Positions 17,888-27,118 of a DNA stretch of 64,000 nt are shown piece by piece (within the stretch, counting starts at the first letter, position 1; each line of letters opens with the position of its first letter). Source of the DNA: an uncultured Psychroserpens sp. (GTDB lineage Bacteria > Bacteroidota > Bacteroidia > Flavobacteriales > Flavobacteriaceae); contig CANKZZ010000007.1 in NCBI GenBank assembly GCA_947488655.1, forward strand, positions 135,264 through 199,263, written 5' to 3'. The translations under genes and the position numbers were made by a program. Below the pieces are notes generated by a model. It worked only from the letters and a program-made list of their open reading frames with translations, had not been told where the DNA came from and ran no database searches.

Positions 17888-19441
17888 ATGATTAAACAAC
17901 TCCAACTACGTATTAATCTTCACGAAGAAGCTAAACCAAATGGGCTGCTCAATAAAGCTGCTTATGATTTGGATGTGAAATCTTCAGAAATTTCAGGAAT
18001 TAAAATTCTAAGAAAGTCCATAGATGCTCGTAAGTCTAAAATCATGTTTAATTACAAGGTAGAAGTTTATATCAATGAGCCAATGCCAGACACGAATGCT
18101 TATACGTTTGATTACAAAGATGTCTCAGAAGCAAAACCAATTCATATTATAGGTTTTGGTCCTGCGGGAATGTATGCTGCCTTGCGTTGTATAGAACTTG
18201 GATTTAAACCTATAGTTTTAGAACGTGGCAAAAATGTACAAGATAGACGAAGAGATTTAAAAGCTATAAATCAAGACCATCACGTAAATGAAGATTCTAA
18301 TTATTGCTTTGGCGAAGGTGGTGCAGGCACCTATAGCGACGGAAAATTATACACTAGAAGTCTTAAGCGTGGAGATGTAAGAAAAATTTTTGAAAATCTT
18401 GTTTTTCATGGTGCAACAGATCAAATCTTAGTAGATGCACATCCTCATATTGGCACAAATAAGCTCCCAAAAGTTGTAAAGAACATTCGTGAAACTATTT
18501 TAAAATTTGGAGGTGAAGTGCATTTTGAAACACGCGTAATAGATTTTAATATTAGTAACAATTCAATAAAATCGTTAACACTGCAAAATGGTAAGGAGCT
18601 AGACGTAGAACAAGTTATTTTAGCAACTGGCCATTCGGCTAGAGATATCTTTTATTTACTCCACGATAAAAATATAAAATTACAAGCAAAATCATTTGCA
18701 ATGGGAGTTCGTGTAGAGCATCCTCAACAAATTATTGATGGTATTCAATACCATTGTAAAGGCGAACAAAGAGATGAACTTTTACCTGCTGCATCGTACA
18801 GTTTAGTAAATCAAGTTAACGACAGAGGTGTGTATTCTTTTTGCATGTGTCCTGGAGGTTTTATAGTGCCTGCAGCCACAGCAAATGGCGAAGTTGTTGT
18901 AAATGGCATGTCACCTTCAAAACGAAATAACGAGTACGCAAATTCAGGAATTGTTGTAGAAATTAATGCAGATAGAGACCTTTACAAATACGAAAAGCAT
19001 GGCGCTTTAAAAGGTTTAGAGTATCAAAAAGATTTAGAACGTTTAGCGTTTACAGCTGGAGGAAGAAGCCAATCTGCACCTGCACAACGACTTACAGATT
19101 TTGTAGAAGGCAAACTATCTTTAGACCTCAACTCTACCTCCTATCAACCAGGATTAAAATCTGCACCAATGCATTCATTACTACCAAAATTAATTGGTAG
19201 TTCTCTTCGTAAAGGCTTTAAAGCTTTTGGAGAAAAAATGCACGGTTATTATACTGCCGAAGCCAATATTATTGGTGTAGAATCTAGAACCTCATCTCCT
19301 GTAAACATTCCTAGAAACGAAAATTTAGCACATCCCGAAATCACAAATTTGTTTCCATGCGGAGAAGGTGGTGGTTACGCTGGCGGAATCATATCTGCTG
19401 CCATGGATGGAGAGCGATGTGCAGAAGCTGCGTGTTCTTAA
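17888..19441 (+). CDS. FAD-dependent dehydrogenase of unknown substrate (COG2509-like)
   Basis: A 517-residue flavoprotein. An N-terminal alpha/beta domain (about 1-85) precedes the dinucleotide fold (IHIIGFGPAGMYAALRCIEL, about 94-113). GEGGAGTYSDGKLYTR and the C-terminal FPCGEGGGYAGGIISAAMDG complete the FAD site. The length and the N-terminal domain match the widespread, uncharacterised family often annotated NAD(P)/FAD-dependent oxidoreductase. The substrate cannot be told from sequence or neighbours. One exact copy of the repeated motif lies immediately after the stop codon (19446-19455). Confidence 0.88.
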   Translation: MIKQLQLRINLHEEAKPNGLLNKAAYDLDVKSSEISGIKILRKSIDARKSKIMFNYKVEVYINEPMPDTNAYTFDYKDVSEAKPIHIIGFGPAGMYAALRCIELGFKPIVLERGKNVQDRRRDLKAINQDHHVNEDSNYCFGEGGAGTYSDGKLYTRSLKRGDVRKIFENLVFHGATDQILVDAHPHIGTNKLPKVVKNIRETILKFGGEVHFETRVIDFNISNNSIKSLTLQNGKELDVEQVILATGHSARDIFYLLHDKNIKLQAKSFAMGVRVEHPQQIIDGIQYHCKGEQRDELLPAASYSLVNQVNDRGVYSFCMCPGGFIVPAATANGEVVVNGMSPSKRNNEYANSGIVVEINADRDLYKYEKHGALKGLEYQKDLERLAFTAGGRSQSAPAQRLTDFVEGKLSLDLNSTSYQPGLKSAPMHSLLPKLIGSSLRKGFKAFGEKMHGYYTAEANIIGVESRTSSPVNIPRNENLAHPEITNLFPCGEGGGYAGGIISAAMDGERCAEAACS

Positions 19442-19485
19442 GTTTTTCTTCGGAAATTGGCTGTTTCAAGTAAAATAATTATTCC

Positions 19486-19493
19486 TATTTTTG
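19486..19493 (+). promoter_or_regulatory. putative -7 box for fabD
   Basis: TATTTTTG matches TAnnTTTG exactly, 20 bases before the fabD ATG. The upstream element is CTG at a 22-nt spacing, so the -33 part is weak. Confidence 0.4.
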
Positions 19494-19513
19494 TCCGATA
19501 AAAATTGATTTAA

Positions 19514-20407
19514 ATGAACGCATATATTTTTCCAGGTCAAGGTGCTCAATTCTCAGGTATGGGACTTGATTTATACGAGAACTCTCCATTAGCCCAAGAG
19601 CTATTTGAAAAAGCCAATAAAATTTTAGGTTTTAACATTACAGACACTATGTTTGAAGGTTCTGCCGAAGATTTAAAAGAAACCAAGGTGACGCAACCTG
19701 CAATATTTTTGCACTCTGTGATTTTAGCCAAAACTCTTGGTGAAAATTTTAAACCAGATATGGTTGCTGGTCACTCATTAGGAGAATTTTCTGCGTTAGT
19801 TGCAGCTGGAGCATTAACTTTTGAAGATGGTTTAAAACTAGTTTCTCAACGTGCACAAGCTATGCAAAAAGCGTGTGAATTACAACCAAGTACTATGGCT
19901 GCAGTTTTAGGTCTGGACGATGATATTGTAGAAAAAGTTTGTGCTACTACAGAAGGTGTTGTAGTTGCTGCAAATTACAACTGTCCAGGTCAATTAGTAA
20001 TTTCTGGAGATGTTGACGCTATCAATAAAGCATGCGAAACATTAAAAGAAGAAGGTGCTCGTCGTGCATTAGTGCTTCCTGTTGGAGGTGCTTTTCATTC
20101 TCCTTTAATGGAGCCTGCCAGAGAAGAACTGGCAGCTGCAATTGAGAACACAACATTTAGCAAACCTAATTGCCCAATATATCAAAACGTAACAGCTTCA
20201 GCGATTACTGATGAAAACGAAATTAAAGCTAATTTAATTTCTCAATTAACTGCTCCTGTTCGCTGGACCCAGTCTGTACAACAAATGATTGCAGATGGTG
20301 CAACGCATTTTACAGAAGTTGGACCTGGTAAAGTACTCCAAGGATTAGTTAAAAAAATTAATAGAGAATCAGAAACAGCATCTGCTACTCTAGAACCTAA
20401 CTCATAG
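19514..20407 (+). CDS. fabD: malonyl-CoA:ACP transacylase
   Basis: Loads malonyl groups onto acyl carrier protein for fatty-acid synthesis in the cytoplasm. The 297 residues show the FPGQGAQFSGMG entry motif, the nucleophile in GHSLGEFSALVAAG and the catalytic His in GGAFHSPLM. lspA follows after 5 bp, so the two share a transcript ending at the terminator near 20920. Confidence 0.96.
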   Translation: MNAYIFPGQGAQFSGMGLDLYENSPLAQELFEKANKILGFNITDTMFEGSAEDLKETKVTQPAIFLHSVILAKTLGENFKPDMVAGHSLGEFSALVAAGALTFEDGLKLVSQRAQAMQKACELQPSTMAAVLGLDDDIVEKVCATTEGVVVAANYNCPGQLVISGDVDAINKACETLKEEGARRALVLPVGGAFHSPLMEPAREELAAAIENTTFSKPNCPIYQNVTASAITDENEIKANLISQLTAPVRWTQSVQQMIADGATHFTEVGPGKVLQGLVKKINRESETASATLEPNS

Positions 20408-20412
20408 ACTTT

Positions 20413-20901
20413 ATGAAATTATCGAGAATTGCATTCATTATTTTAGTTATAGCCTTCAATATATTAATTGATCAAATATCTAAAGTTATGGTACGTTCAA
20501 GTTTTGCTTATGGCGAAATTAAAAACTTAATTGGAGATACGTTTGTAATGCAATATGTAGAAAATGAAGGTGCATTTTTAGGTATGGGAAGCGACATGAA
20601 TCCAACTCTAAAATTAATTTTATTATTAATTCTACCTGCTTTAGTATTAGGATATCTTATATATTACATCATAACAAATACCTCGTTAGATAAGGTTAGC
20701 CTAATAGCATTTTGCTGTATTGCAGGAGGAGGAATCGCTAATGTATTTGACCGTATAGTCTTTGGGTCTGTCACAGACTTTTTTCATGTAGATTTAGGAG
20801 GTGTGTTTAGAACAGGTATATTTAATGTAGCAGATATGTCTGTTACCTTCGGTATGATTGTTTTACTTTATATGACTCTATTATCTAGAAAGAAAAATTA
20901 A
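20413..20901 (+). CDS. lspA: lipoprotein signal peptidase (signal peptidase II)
   Basis: This inner-membrane aspartyl protease removes signal peptides from prolipoproteins. At 162 residues with four membrane helices it fits the family. The catalytic aspartates are in FDRIVFGSVTDFF and NVADMSVTFG, and DQISKVMVRS lies near the N-terminus. At least five lipoproteins are predicted in this window. It is the last gene of the fabD-lspA unit. Confidence 0.95.
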   Translation: MKLSRIAFIILVIAFNILIDQISKVMVRSSFAYGEIKNLIGDTFVMQYVENEGAFLGMGSDMNPTLKLILLLILPALVLGYLIYYIITNTSLDKVSLIAFCCIAGGGIANVFDRIVFGSVTDFFHVDLGGVFRTGIFNVADMSVTFGMIVLLYMTLLSRKKN

Positions 20902-20907
20902 ATAGCA

Positions 20908-20940
20908 TAAAAAAACCTCTTCAATTGAAGAGGTTTTTTT
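20908..20940. terminator. terminator after lspA, usable from both sides
   Basis: A perfect palindrome (20915-20934, arms ACCTCTTCAA/TTGAAGAGGT) flanked by A-rich and T-rich runs sits between convergent lspA and the small minus-strand gene. Confidence 0.85.
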
Positions 20941-20943
20941 GTA

Positions 20944-21135
20944 TTATTTCGCTAAACTTATACGTTCACAATCCTTAATTTCTCCATAATAAGTCTCTCG
21001 ATATTTATGAAGTGTTTTGTAAGGTATACTTAAAAATTGTTTTTTAATGTATGTCACATTTGTTGACAATACACCCATTTTTTTGGTAAACCTAGCTTCG
21101 GGTTTTGTTTCTCTTTTAATAGTGATCAATTTCAT
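20944..21135 (-). CDS. small basic protein of unknown function
   Basis: A 63-residue, Lys/Arg-rich product with no signal peptide or membrane segment (it begins MKLITIKRETKPEARFTKKM). I do not recognise it. It is accepted as a gene because it has a good promoter upstream (21159-21189), ends next to a terminator shared with lspA, and no other frame explains the stretch. A cytoplasmic nucleic-acid-binding role would fit the charge but is only a guess. Confidence 0.55.
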   Translation of the reverse strand: MKLITIKRETKPEARFTKKMGVLSTNVTYIKKQFLSIPYKTLHKYRETYYGEIKDCERISLAK

Positions 21136-21158
21136 TGGTTTTCATTTATCATTAGCTA

Positions 21159-21189
21159 CAAAGTAACTAACATCTAAGAGCAAAACCAA
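21159..21189 (-). promoter_or_regulatory. putative promoter of the small basic protein gene
   Basis: On the minus strand TTG (21187-21189), 20 nt and TTACTTTG (21159-21166) differ from the consensus at one position, 24 bases before the ATG. Confidence 0.45.
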
Positions 21190-21297
21190 GTTTTAAATAC
21201 TAAATCATTGTTAATCAATTTGTTAAATGCAATACTCTTAACAAAAAGCAAGTTTTATTATCAAATCTATAATTGTCATCACATATAATTATGAAAT

Positions 21298-22581
21298 TTA
21301 CAATTCATTTTTATAGATTATTCCCTCTTTCATAACGAAAATAACATTTTCCATAGTAGAAATATCATTAGTTGGATCATCGTTTACAGCTATTATATCT
21401 GCTGTAAATCCCTCTTTTAATTGACCTAATTGGTTCTCCATATCTAATAACATAGCATTTGTTATAGTGGCACTTTGTAAAGAAAATATTGGTGACCAAC
21501 CAGCATCAACCATATAGCGAAATTCTTTAGCATTCTCTCCATGAGGAAACACACCAGCGTCTGTACCAAATGCAATAGGTACATTTTCGCTAATTACCAT
21601 TGCTATAGTTTTATCCAGTACTGCCATAGTACTTGTTATTTTAGGAATTATCACTGCAGGATAGTAATTTGGAATCTTTGCTTTTTCTTCAACATAACGT
21701 CCAGCAGATAAAGTTGGTACCATATAACAATTATTTTGTTTCATTAAGGTAGCTACTTCTTTGTCCATAAATGAACCATGTTCTATAGTTTGAACTCCAG
21801 CTATAACAGCGCGTTTCATGCCTTCTTTACCGTGAGCGTGGGCAGCTACATTCATTCCGTATTCTTTAGCAGTTTTTACAATCTCATTAACTTCCTCTTG
21901 GGTAAATTGAGCATTTGCACCGTTTTTAGCAACACTTAAAACGCCACCTGTTGCTGTAATCTTTATGAGGTCTGCACCATTTTTATAGCGTTGCCTTACT
22001 GCCTTTCTAGCATCTTCAGGACTATTTATTACACCTTCTGCAGGTCCAGGATTTCCCATTAAATCTTTTCTCATTCCATTTGTTGGGTCTGCATGTCCTC
22101 CTGTGGTTCCAATTGCTTTTTCGGCAGTAAAAATTCGTGGCCCTGGTACTCTTTTTGCTGCAATAGCATTACGCAATGCTACATTTACACCACTTCCTCC
22201 TAAATCTCGCACTGTTGTAAAACCAGCCATTAGTGTTCTCTTGGCAATTTCAGCAGATTTAAATGCAACATCTGCCTCATTTTTTGTAAATGTTTCTAAA
22301 TATTTTGTTGGACTAGTTTCGCTTTCAATATGAACATGCATATCTATTAATCCAGGCATTACTGTTTTTGATTTTAGATCAATTATTTTATCTTCGGAAG
22401 TCTTTCCGTTTACATACCCATTTTCAATCGAAATAATTTTATCTCCAGAAATAATAATCGTTTTTTCTGTTAATACAGTTCCATTTTTTGTGTCTATCAC
22501 TTTTCCGCAGTGCAAATAGGTATTTTGTCCAGTTACTGAAATGGTCAGTAAAAGGATTAAAAATTGTATTACGCTTTTCAT
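21298..22581 (-). CDS. exported amidohydrolase (imidazolonepropionase-like)
   Basis: A metal-dependent hydrolase of the amidohydrolase superfamily, 427 residues from the ATG at 22581. That start gives a signal peptide (MKSVIQFLILLLTISVTGQ); the frame is open further upstream but would overlap galE. Metal ligands are visible in order: DMHVHIES, the Lys region ADLIKITATGG, HAHGKEGM, EHGSF and GTDAGVFPHG. Relatives act on dipeptides or cyclic amides; the substrate here is unknown. It begins 10 bp after galE ends and is probably the last gene of the DegT-galE unit. Confidence 0.88.
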   Translation of the reverse strand: MKSVIQFLILLLTISVTGQNTYLHCGKVIDTKNGTVLTEKTIIISGDKIISIENGYVNGKTSEDKIIDLKSKTVMPGLIDMHVHIESETSPTKYLETFTKNEADVAFKSAEIAKRTLMAGFTTVRDLGGSGVNVALRNAIAAKRVPGPRIFTAEKAIGTTGGHADPTNGMRKDLMGNPGPAEGVINSPEDARKAVRQRYKNGADLIKITATGGVLSVAKNGANAQFTQEEVNEIVKTAKEYGMNVAAHAHGKEGMKRAVIAGVQTIEHGSFMDKEVATLMKQNNCYMVPTLSAGRYVEEKAKIPNYYPAVIIPKITSTMAVLDKTIAMVISENVPIAFGTDAGVFPHGENAKEFRYMVDAGWSPIFSLQSATITNAMLLDMENQLGQLKEGFTADIIAVNDDPTNDISTMENVIFVMKEGIIYKNEL

Positions 22582-22591
22582 TATATAGGGT

Positions 22592-23614
22592 TTATAAGTT
22601 TCTAATTTTCTGTTCCCATTTCCATGCAGATTGCATTGCGTCTTCAAGAGATGAGTTGGCTTTCCAACCTAAAACAGTATTGGCTCGCGTGGTATTTGCG
22701 TATGCTGAAACAACATCACCTTTGCGCCTAGGAGCAAATTTGTAATTTAATGACGAATTAGATACTTTTTCAAAAGCATTAATTACTTCTAAAACGGTAC
22801 TTCCTACTCCTGTACCTACATTAAATGTTTCAAAATTTGAATCGTTTTTACGATTTAATAATCGCTGTAAAGCGATTACATGCGCTTTTGCTAAGTCTAC
22901 AACATGAATGTAATCTCTTACACATGTCCCGTCTGACGTAGGATAATCATCACCAAATACAGACAGACAATCTCGCAGGCCAGCACCAGTTTGAGTAATA
23001 TAAGGCACCAAGTTTTGTGGCACACCTATAGGTAATTCTCCAATATTTGCACTTGGGTGTGCACCAATAGGATTAAAATATCTCAACGCTATTGCATTAA
23101 GATTTGAGTTTACCTTACAAGTGTCTACAATAATTTCTTCACCAATTTGTTTGGTGTTACCGTAAGGAGATTCTGCTGGTTTTACAGGAGCGCTTTCAGT
23201 AATTGGCATTGTATCTGCCTGACCGTAAACGGTACATGACGAACTAAAAATGAAATTCGATTCTTGTAAATCTAATACTTCTTTGAGCATATAGATAAGT
23301 GTATTCAAATTGTTTTCGTAGTATAGTAAGGGATTCTCTACACTTTCTCCTACAGCTTTACTTGCTGCAAAATGAATAACACCAGAAATATCATTGTGTG
23401 CTTTAAAAAAGTCTTCAACAGACGATTTTATTTTTAAATCTATTTTCTCAAAAATGGGTTTTTTATTAGTAATAGACGTTATACCTTCTAAAACAGTTTC
23501 TGAAGAATTAGATAAATCATCAATTATTACAACCTCAAATCCTTCATTTTGGAGTTCTACAACTGTATGAGAACCAATAAAACCTAGTCCACCAGTTACA
23601 AGAATTTTTTTCAT
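22592..23614 (-). CDS. galE: UDP-glucose 4-epimerase
   Basis: Interconverts UDP-glucose and UDP-galactose (or the N-acetyl forms) for surface polysaccharides. The 340 residues start at ATG 23614 (MKKILVTGGLGFIGSHTVVE), giving the Rossmann NAD motif at once. FSSSCTVYGQ and the catalytic Tyr/Lys pair in SPYGNTKQIGEE follow, with YFNPIGAHPS later. The stop of the upstream aminotransferase gene is one base away, so translation is coupled. A few further residues upstream are possible but would overlap that gene. Confidence 0.95.
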   Translation of the reverse strand: MKKILVTGGLGFIGSHTVVELQNEGFEVVIIDDLSNSSETVLEGITSITNKKPIFEKIDLKIKSSVEDFFKAHNDISGVIHFAASKAVGESVENPLLYYENNLNTLIYMLKEVLDLQESNFIFSSSCTVYGQADTMPITESAPVKPAESPYGNTKQIGEEIIVDTCKVNSNLNAIALRYFNPIGAHPSANIGELPIGVPQNLVPYITQTGAGLRDCLSVFGDDYPTSDGTCVRDYIHVVDLAKAHVIALQRLLNRKNDSNFETFNVGTGVGSTVLEVINAFEKVSNSSLNYKFAPRRKGDVVSAYANTTRANTVLGWKANSSLEDAMQSAWKWEQKIRNL

Positions 23615-23615
23615 A

Positions 23616-24770
23616 TTATGAATTAACAAAGTTTATAACAGTAGTAGTAATAAACTCAATTTGTTCGTCATCTAACTCTGTATGCATTGGTAATGATACA
23701 ACTTCTTTAACTAATTGGTTAGTAACTTTAAAATCATCTTCATTATAACGCTCATCTAAATAGGCCTTTTGCCTATGTAAAGGTATTGGATAATATACTC
23801 CACAAGGAATACCTTTTTCATTTAAATGCTTAACTAACGCATCTCGATTACTATTAATAATTCTAAGTGTATATTGATGAAACACATGACAATCGCAAGT
23901 ATCACAAATACCAGAACACACGTCTTTACCCGTAGGAATAATAATATTAGCTTGATCCTTAAAAGCAAAATTGTAAGCTCTTGCAGCTTTTTGTCTAGCT
24001 CTATTATAAGCGTCTAATTTTTTTAATTTAATATCTAAAATTGCTGCTTGTATAGAATCTAACCTAGAATTAACACCAACTACATCATGATGATAGCGCT
24101 CATACATACCATGATTAACAATACCTCTTATGGTATGTGCTAAGTCATCATCATTAGTAAAAATCGCACCTCCATCTCCATAACAACCTAAATTTTTCGA
24201 AGGAAAAAACGATGTTGAGGCAACATGACCAATAGTACCTGCTTTGGCTTTTTTACCATTGCTATATGTATATGTAGAACCAATGGCTTGAGCATTATCT
24301 TCTATAACAAACAAGTTATGGTCATTAGCAATTTGCATTATTGCTTCCATATTTGCGCACATACCAAATAAATGAACTGGTACTATTGCCTTTGTCTTAG
24401 GAGTAATTGCTCGTTTTATTGCATCAATATCTATATTAAAGCTTACAGGATCTACATCTACAAGAACTGGAGTTAATTGTAAAAGTGCAATAACCTCTAC
24501 AGTGGCTGCAAAAGTAAAATCTGCAGTAATAACTTCATCTCCAGGCTTAAGCCCTAATCCCATCATAGCAATTTGTAAAGCATCTGTTCCATTTGCACAT
24601 GGGATTACATGTTTTACACCTAAATAAGATTCTAAATTTTTTTGAAACTCATGAACTCTTGGTCCATTAATGTAAGCAGTAGATTCTAAAACCTCCAAAA
24701 CAGAGCTGTCTACCTCTTCTTTTATTTTGCTATATTGACCTTTAAGGTCAACCATTTGAATTTTTTTCAT
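23616..24770 (-). CDS. DegT/DnrJ/EryC1/StrS-family sugar aminotransferase
   Basis: A PLP enzyme of 384 residues from ATG 24770 (MKKIQMVDLKGQYSKIKEEV). Such enzymes transfer an amino group to nucleotide-linked keto-sugars for O-antigen or capsule. The cofactor Lys is 192 in SFFPSKNLG; the phosphate-binding CANGTDALQIAM and the Asp of VIEDNAQAIG are present. An unusual insert just before HVFHQYTLR holds four cysteines (285, 289, 292, 294; spacing C-x3-C-x2-C-x-C). It heads the operon with galE, supporting a role in nucleotide-sugar modification. The exact sugar is unknown. Confidence 0.92.
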   Translation of the reverse strand: MKKIQMVDLKGQYSKIKEEVDSSVLEVLESTAYINGPRVHEFQKNLESYLGVKHVIPCANGTDALQIAMMGLGLKPGDEVITADFTFAATVEVIALLQLTPVLVDVDPVSFNIDIDAIKRAITPKTKAIVPVHLFGMCANMEAIMQIANDHNLFVIEDNAQAIGSTYTYSNGKKAKAGTIGHVASTSFFPSKNLGCYGDGGAIFTNDDDLAHTIRGIVNHGMYERYHHDVVGVNSRLDSIQAAILDIKLKKLDAYNRARQKAARAYNFAFKDQANIIIPTGKDVCSGICDTCDCHVFHQYTLRIINSNRDALVKHLNEKGIPCGVYYPIPLHRQKAYLDERYNEDDFKVTNQLVKEVVSLPMHTELDDEQIEFITTTVINFVNS

Positions 24771-24858
24771 ATGAAACGAATTTACGAAATTCATTAGCAT
24801 TAAGCAACGAAATTATTTCAAAGAACAGTATTTTAGCACGAATAATAGAAATTAATCT

Positions 24859-26085
24859 GTGTACAATTTAGGCATTTATATACTTTCAATTTTTTTAAAG
24901 ATTATTACTCCTTTTAATTCTAAAATTAAATTAGGTATTGATGGTAGGAAGCAAACATTTGATATACTGAGTAAAAACATAAATGAAACTGACAAGACAA
25001 TCTGGTTTCATTGTGCATCACTAGGAGAATACGAACAAGGACTTCCTGTGTTTGAACACATCAGACAAACCTATCTAGACCATAAAATAATTTTAAGCTT
25101 TTTTTCGCCATCTGGTTACCAAATAAGAAAAAATACTAAAATTGCTGACGTGGTTGTCTATCTTCCTCTAGACACAAAAGCCAATGCTAAACGGTTTATA
25201 AATCTCGTTCAACCTGAGTTTACAGTATTTGTTAAATATGACATTTGGCCTAATCTATTATTAGAGTTACAGCACAAAAATCGACGAGCAATTCTAATAT
25301 CGGCAGTTTTCAGAAAAAATCAACCTTATTTTAATTTCTACGGAAAAAGGCTGCGTAAAGCCTTATTTGCTTTTGAACATATTTTTGTACAAGACAAGAA
25401 ATCTAAAACTCTACTAAAAACTATAAATTACCACACTGTTAGCGTTGCTGGAGACACGAGATATGATAGAGTATCTAATCAAATAGAACAAAATAACAAG
25501 CTTAATTTTATTTCAGAATTTAAAAACAATAGTACTTGTATCGTCATTGGAAGTTCGTGGGAAGAAGACGAAGATATACTAGCATCATATATAAATAATA
25601 GAGCTTCAAAAGATTTAAAATTTATAATAGCACCTCATGAAGTAAATAGTAATCACATTAAATCTATAGAATCAAAACTAACAACCTCTACAATACTATA
25701 TTCTAAAAAAGAGGGTCATAACTTAAGCAATTTTAATGTTTTTATAATTGACACAGTTGGCTTACTTTCTAAAATATATAGTTATGCAGAAATAGCATAT
25801 GTTGGTGGTGCCATGGGCAAAACAGGGCTACACAATATATTAGAACCCTCTACATTTGGTATTCCAGTGGTTATTGGTAAAAACTACAAAAAGTTTCCAG
25901 AAGCATTTGCAATGATTAAAGATGCTGGTGTTTTATCTGTTGCAAATGAAACCCAATTAGCTAACACATTTGATAGCCTTTTAACAGACAATCATTATAG
26001 AATTTCACTAGGCGATAAAAATTTAAATTTTATAAGAGAAAGTAAAGGAGCTGTAGTCCAAATTATGAACTACATACGTATATAG
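24859..26085 (+). CDS. waaA: 3-deoxy-D-manno-octulosonic acid (Kdo) transferase
   Basis: Adds Kdo to lipid A precursor at the inner membrane during lipopolysaccharide synthesis. The 408 residues have an N-terminal anchor helix and the acceptor-side motif WFHCASLGEYEQGLPV. The donor-side region follows (AYVGGAMGKTGLHNILEPS), with the GT-B fold characteristic of family GT30. The start is GTG at 24859: an in-frame TAA lies two codons upstream, and this is the first start codon in the frame. It diverges from the aminotransferase operon, also surface-glycan related. Confidence 0.93.
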   Translation: MYNLGIYILSIFLKIITPFNSKIKLGIDGRKQTFDILSKNINETDKTIWFHCASLGEYEQGLPVFEHIRQTYLDHKIILSFFSPSGYQIRKNTKIADVVVYLPLDTKANAKRFINLVQPEFTVFVKYDIWPNLLLELQHKNRRAILISAVFRKNQPYFNFYGKRLRKALFAFEHIFVQDKKSKTLLKTINYHTVSVAGDTRYDRVSNQIEQNNKLNFISEFKNNSTCIVIGSSWEEDEDILASYINNRASKDLKFIIAPHEVNSNHIKSIESKLTTSTILYSKKEGHNLSNFNVFIIDTVGLLSKIYSYAEIAYVGGAMGKTGLHNILEPSTFGIPVVIGKNYKKFPEAFAMIKDAGVLSVANETQLANTFDSLLTDNHYRISLGDKNLNFIRESKGAVVQIMNYIRI

Positions 26086-26154
26086 TGCAATGATTAAAAA
26101 GTAACCTGTTTTTATAAATGTTAAAATTTTATATAAATATTCAATTTAAGTTAC

Positions 26155-26162
26155 TAATTTTG
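26155..26162 (+). promoter_or_regulatory. putative -7 box for the tandem lipoprotein genes
   Basis: TAATTTTG matches the Bacteroidetes -7 consensus exactly, 35 bases before the ATG at 26197. No TTG lies at normal spacing upstream. Confidence 0.4.
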
Positions 26163-26196
26163 AACATTAACAATAATTAACACTAAAACTATTACA

Positions 26197-26598
26197 ATGA
26201 AAAAATTAATTTTAAACATCGCGTTGGTATTGGCACTTGTTGTGTCTGTAACATCTTGTAGAGAAACAAAAGAGGGTGCAGATAACGCTGCAGATGCGAT
26301 TGAAAATGCTGTTGAAGAAACTGGAGACGCTATAGAAGATGCTGCTGAAGCAACTGGCGATGCTATAGAAGAAGGCGTTGACAGTATGAAAGAAGGAGCT
26401 GAAGATGCTGCTGAAGCTACAGAAGAAACATTAGACTCTACAGGAAATGCTATTAAAGAAGGTGCTCAAAACGTTAAAGATGGCGCTAAAGAAATGGCTA
26501 ATAATGTAAAAGAAGCTATTAATGAAACGGTTGATAATGCAAAGACTGAAGGAGCAAAAACGTTAGACAAAGCATCTAACAAATTAAAAAGTAACTAA
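26197..26598 (+). CDS. acidic helical-repeat lipoprotein, copy 1
   Basis: A 133-residue lipoprotein with lipobox VSVTSC (Cys 21). The mature part is a low-complexity run of Ala, Glu, Asp and Gly with short A-x-x-A-x-E heptad or 11-mer-like periods (EATGDAIEE, KEGAEDAAEATEE), resembling LEA or apolipophorin-type amphipathic helix. The last 30 residues turn basic. No enzyme domain is visible. A paralogue follows after 17 bp. Stress protection or an envelope spacer role are guesses from composition only. Confidence 0.85.
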   Translation: MKKLILNIALVLALVVSVTSCRETKEGADNAADAIENAVEETGDAIEDAAEATGDAIEEGVDSMKEGAEDAAEATEETLDSTGNAIKEGAQNVKDGAKEMANNVKEAINETVDNAKTEGAKTLDKASNKLKSN

Positions 26599-26615
26599 TT
26601 AACACTATTTATAAA

Positions 26616-26867
26616 ATGAAAAAATCAATTTTAAACATAGCATTAGCTTTAGCTCTTGTTGTTTCTGTTTCTTCTTGTAGAGAAACTAAAGAAGGTACAG
26701 ATAACGCTGCAGATGCTATAGAAAACGCTGCAGAAGAAACTGAAGAAGCTACAGAAGGTGCATTAGAAAAAGCTGGAAAAGCAATTGATAATGCAGTTGA
26801 AGAAACTAAAGAAGCTGGTGAAGCTACAGAAGAAGCAGTTGAAGAAGTGACTGGTGATGATAACTAG
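26616..26867 (+). CDS. acidic helical-repeat lipoprotein, copy 2
   Basis: A shorter paralogue of the preceding gene, 83 residues. The first 38 residues differ at only four positions, including the lipobox (VSVSSC) and the segment NAADAIENA. The body is more strongly acidic and lacks the basic tail. The tandem arrangement, shared terminator (26889-26918) and 17-bp gap indicate one operon that arose by duplication. Confidence 0.85.
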   Translation: MKKSILNIALALALVVSVSSCRETKEGTDNAADAIENAAEETEEATEGALEKAGKAIDNAVEETKEAGEATEEAVEEVTGDDN

Positions 26868-26888
26868 TCTATCATTAAGTATATTATT

Positions 26889-26918
26889 AAGGTCTGATGA
26901 AAATCAGACCTTTTTTTT
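26889..26918 (+). terminator. terminator of the tandem lipoprotein operon
   Basis: AAGGTCTGAT (26889-26898) pairs with ATCAGACC plus T (26903-26912) around a GAAA tetraloop and is followed by eight T. Confidence 0.9.
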
Positions 26919-27082
26919 GTGCATGCTTTTTATGCGTTACTAATTAACTTTTTTAAAATTATTGAATTGTCTGCATCCAGACGCATATTAAAACATGGAA
27001 AAAATTAATTTTATAGCCTAGACAGCTAATTTAATTTTGAAAATTTTGACCAACTACGCGTACTAGGAAACTATTTAAAACC

Positions 27083-27109
27083 AAAAAAGTCGAAACTTTC
27101 GTTTCGACT
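27083..27109 (-). terminator. terminator after the tRNA pair
   Basis: A 9-bp stem (27088-27096 with 27101-27109) with a 4-nt loop is followed on the minus strand by five T. It lies 10 bases beyond the 3' end of tRNA-Leu. Confidence 0.8.
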
Positions 27110-27118
27110 TTTCATCTG

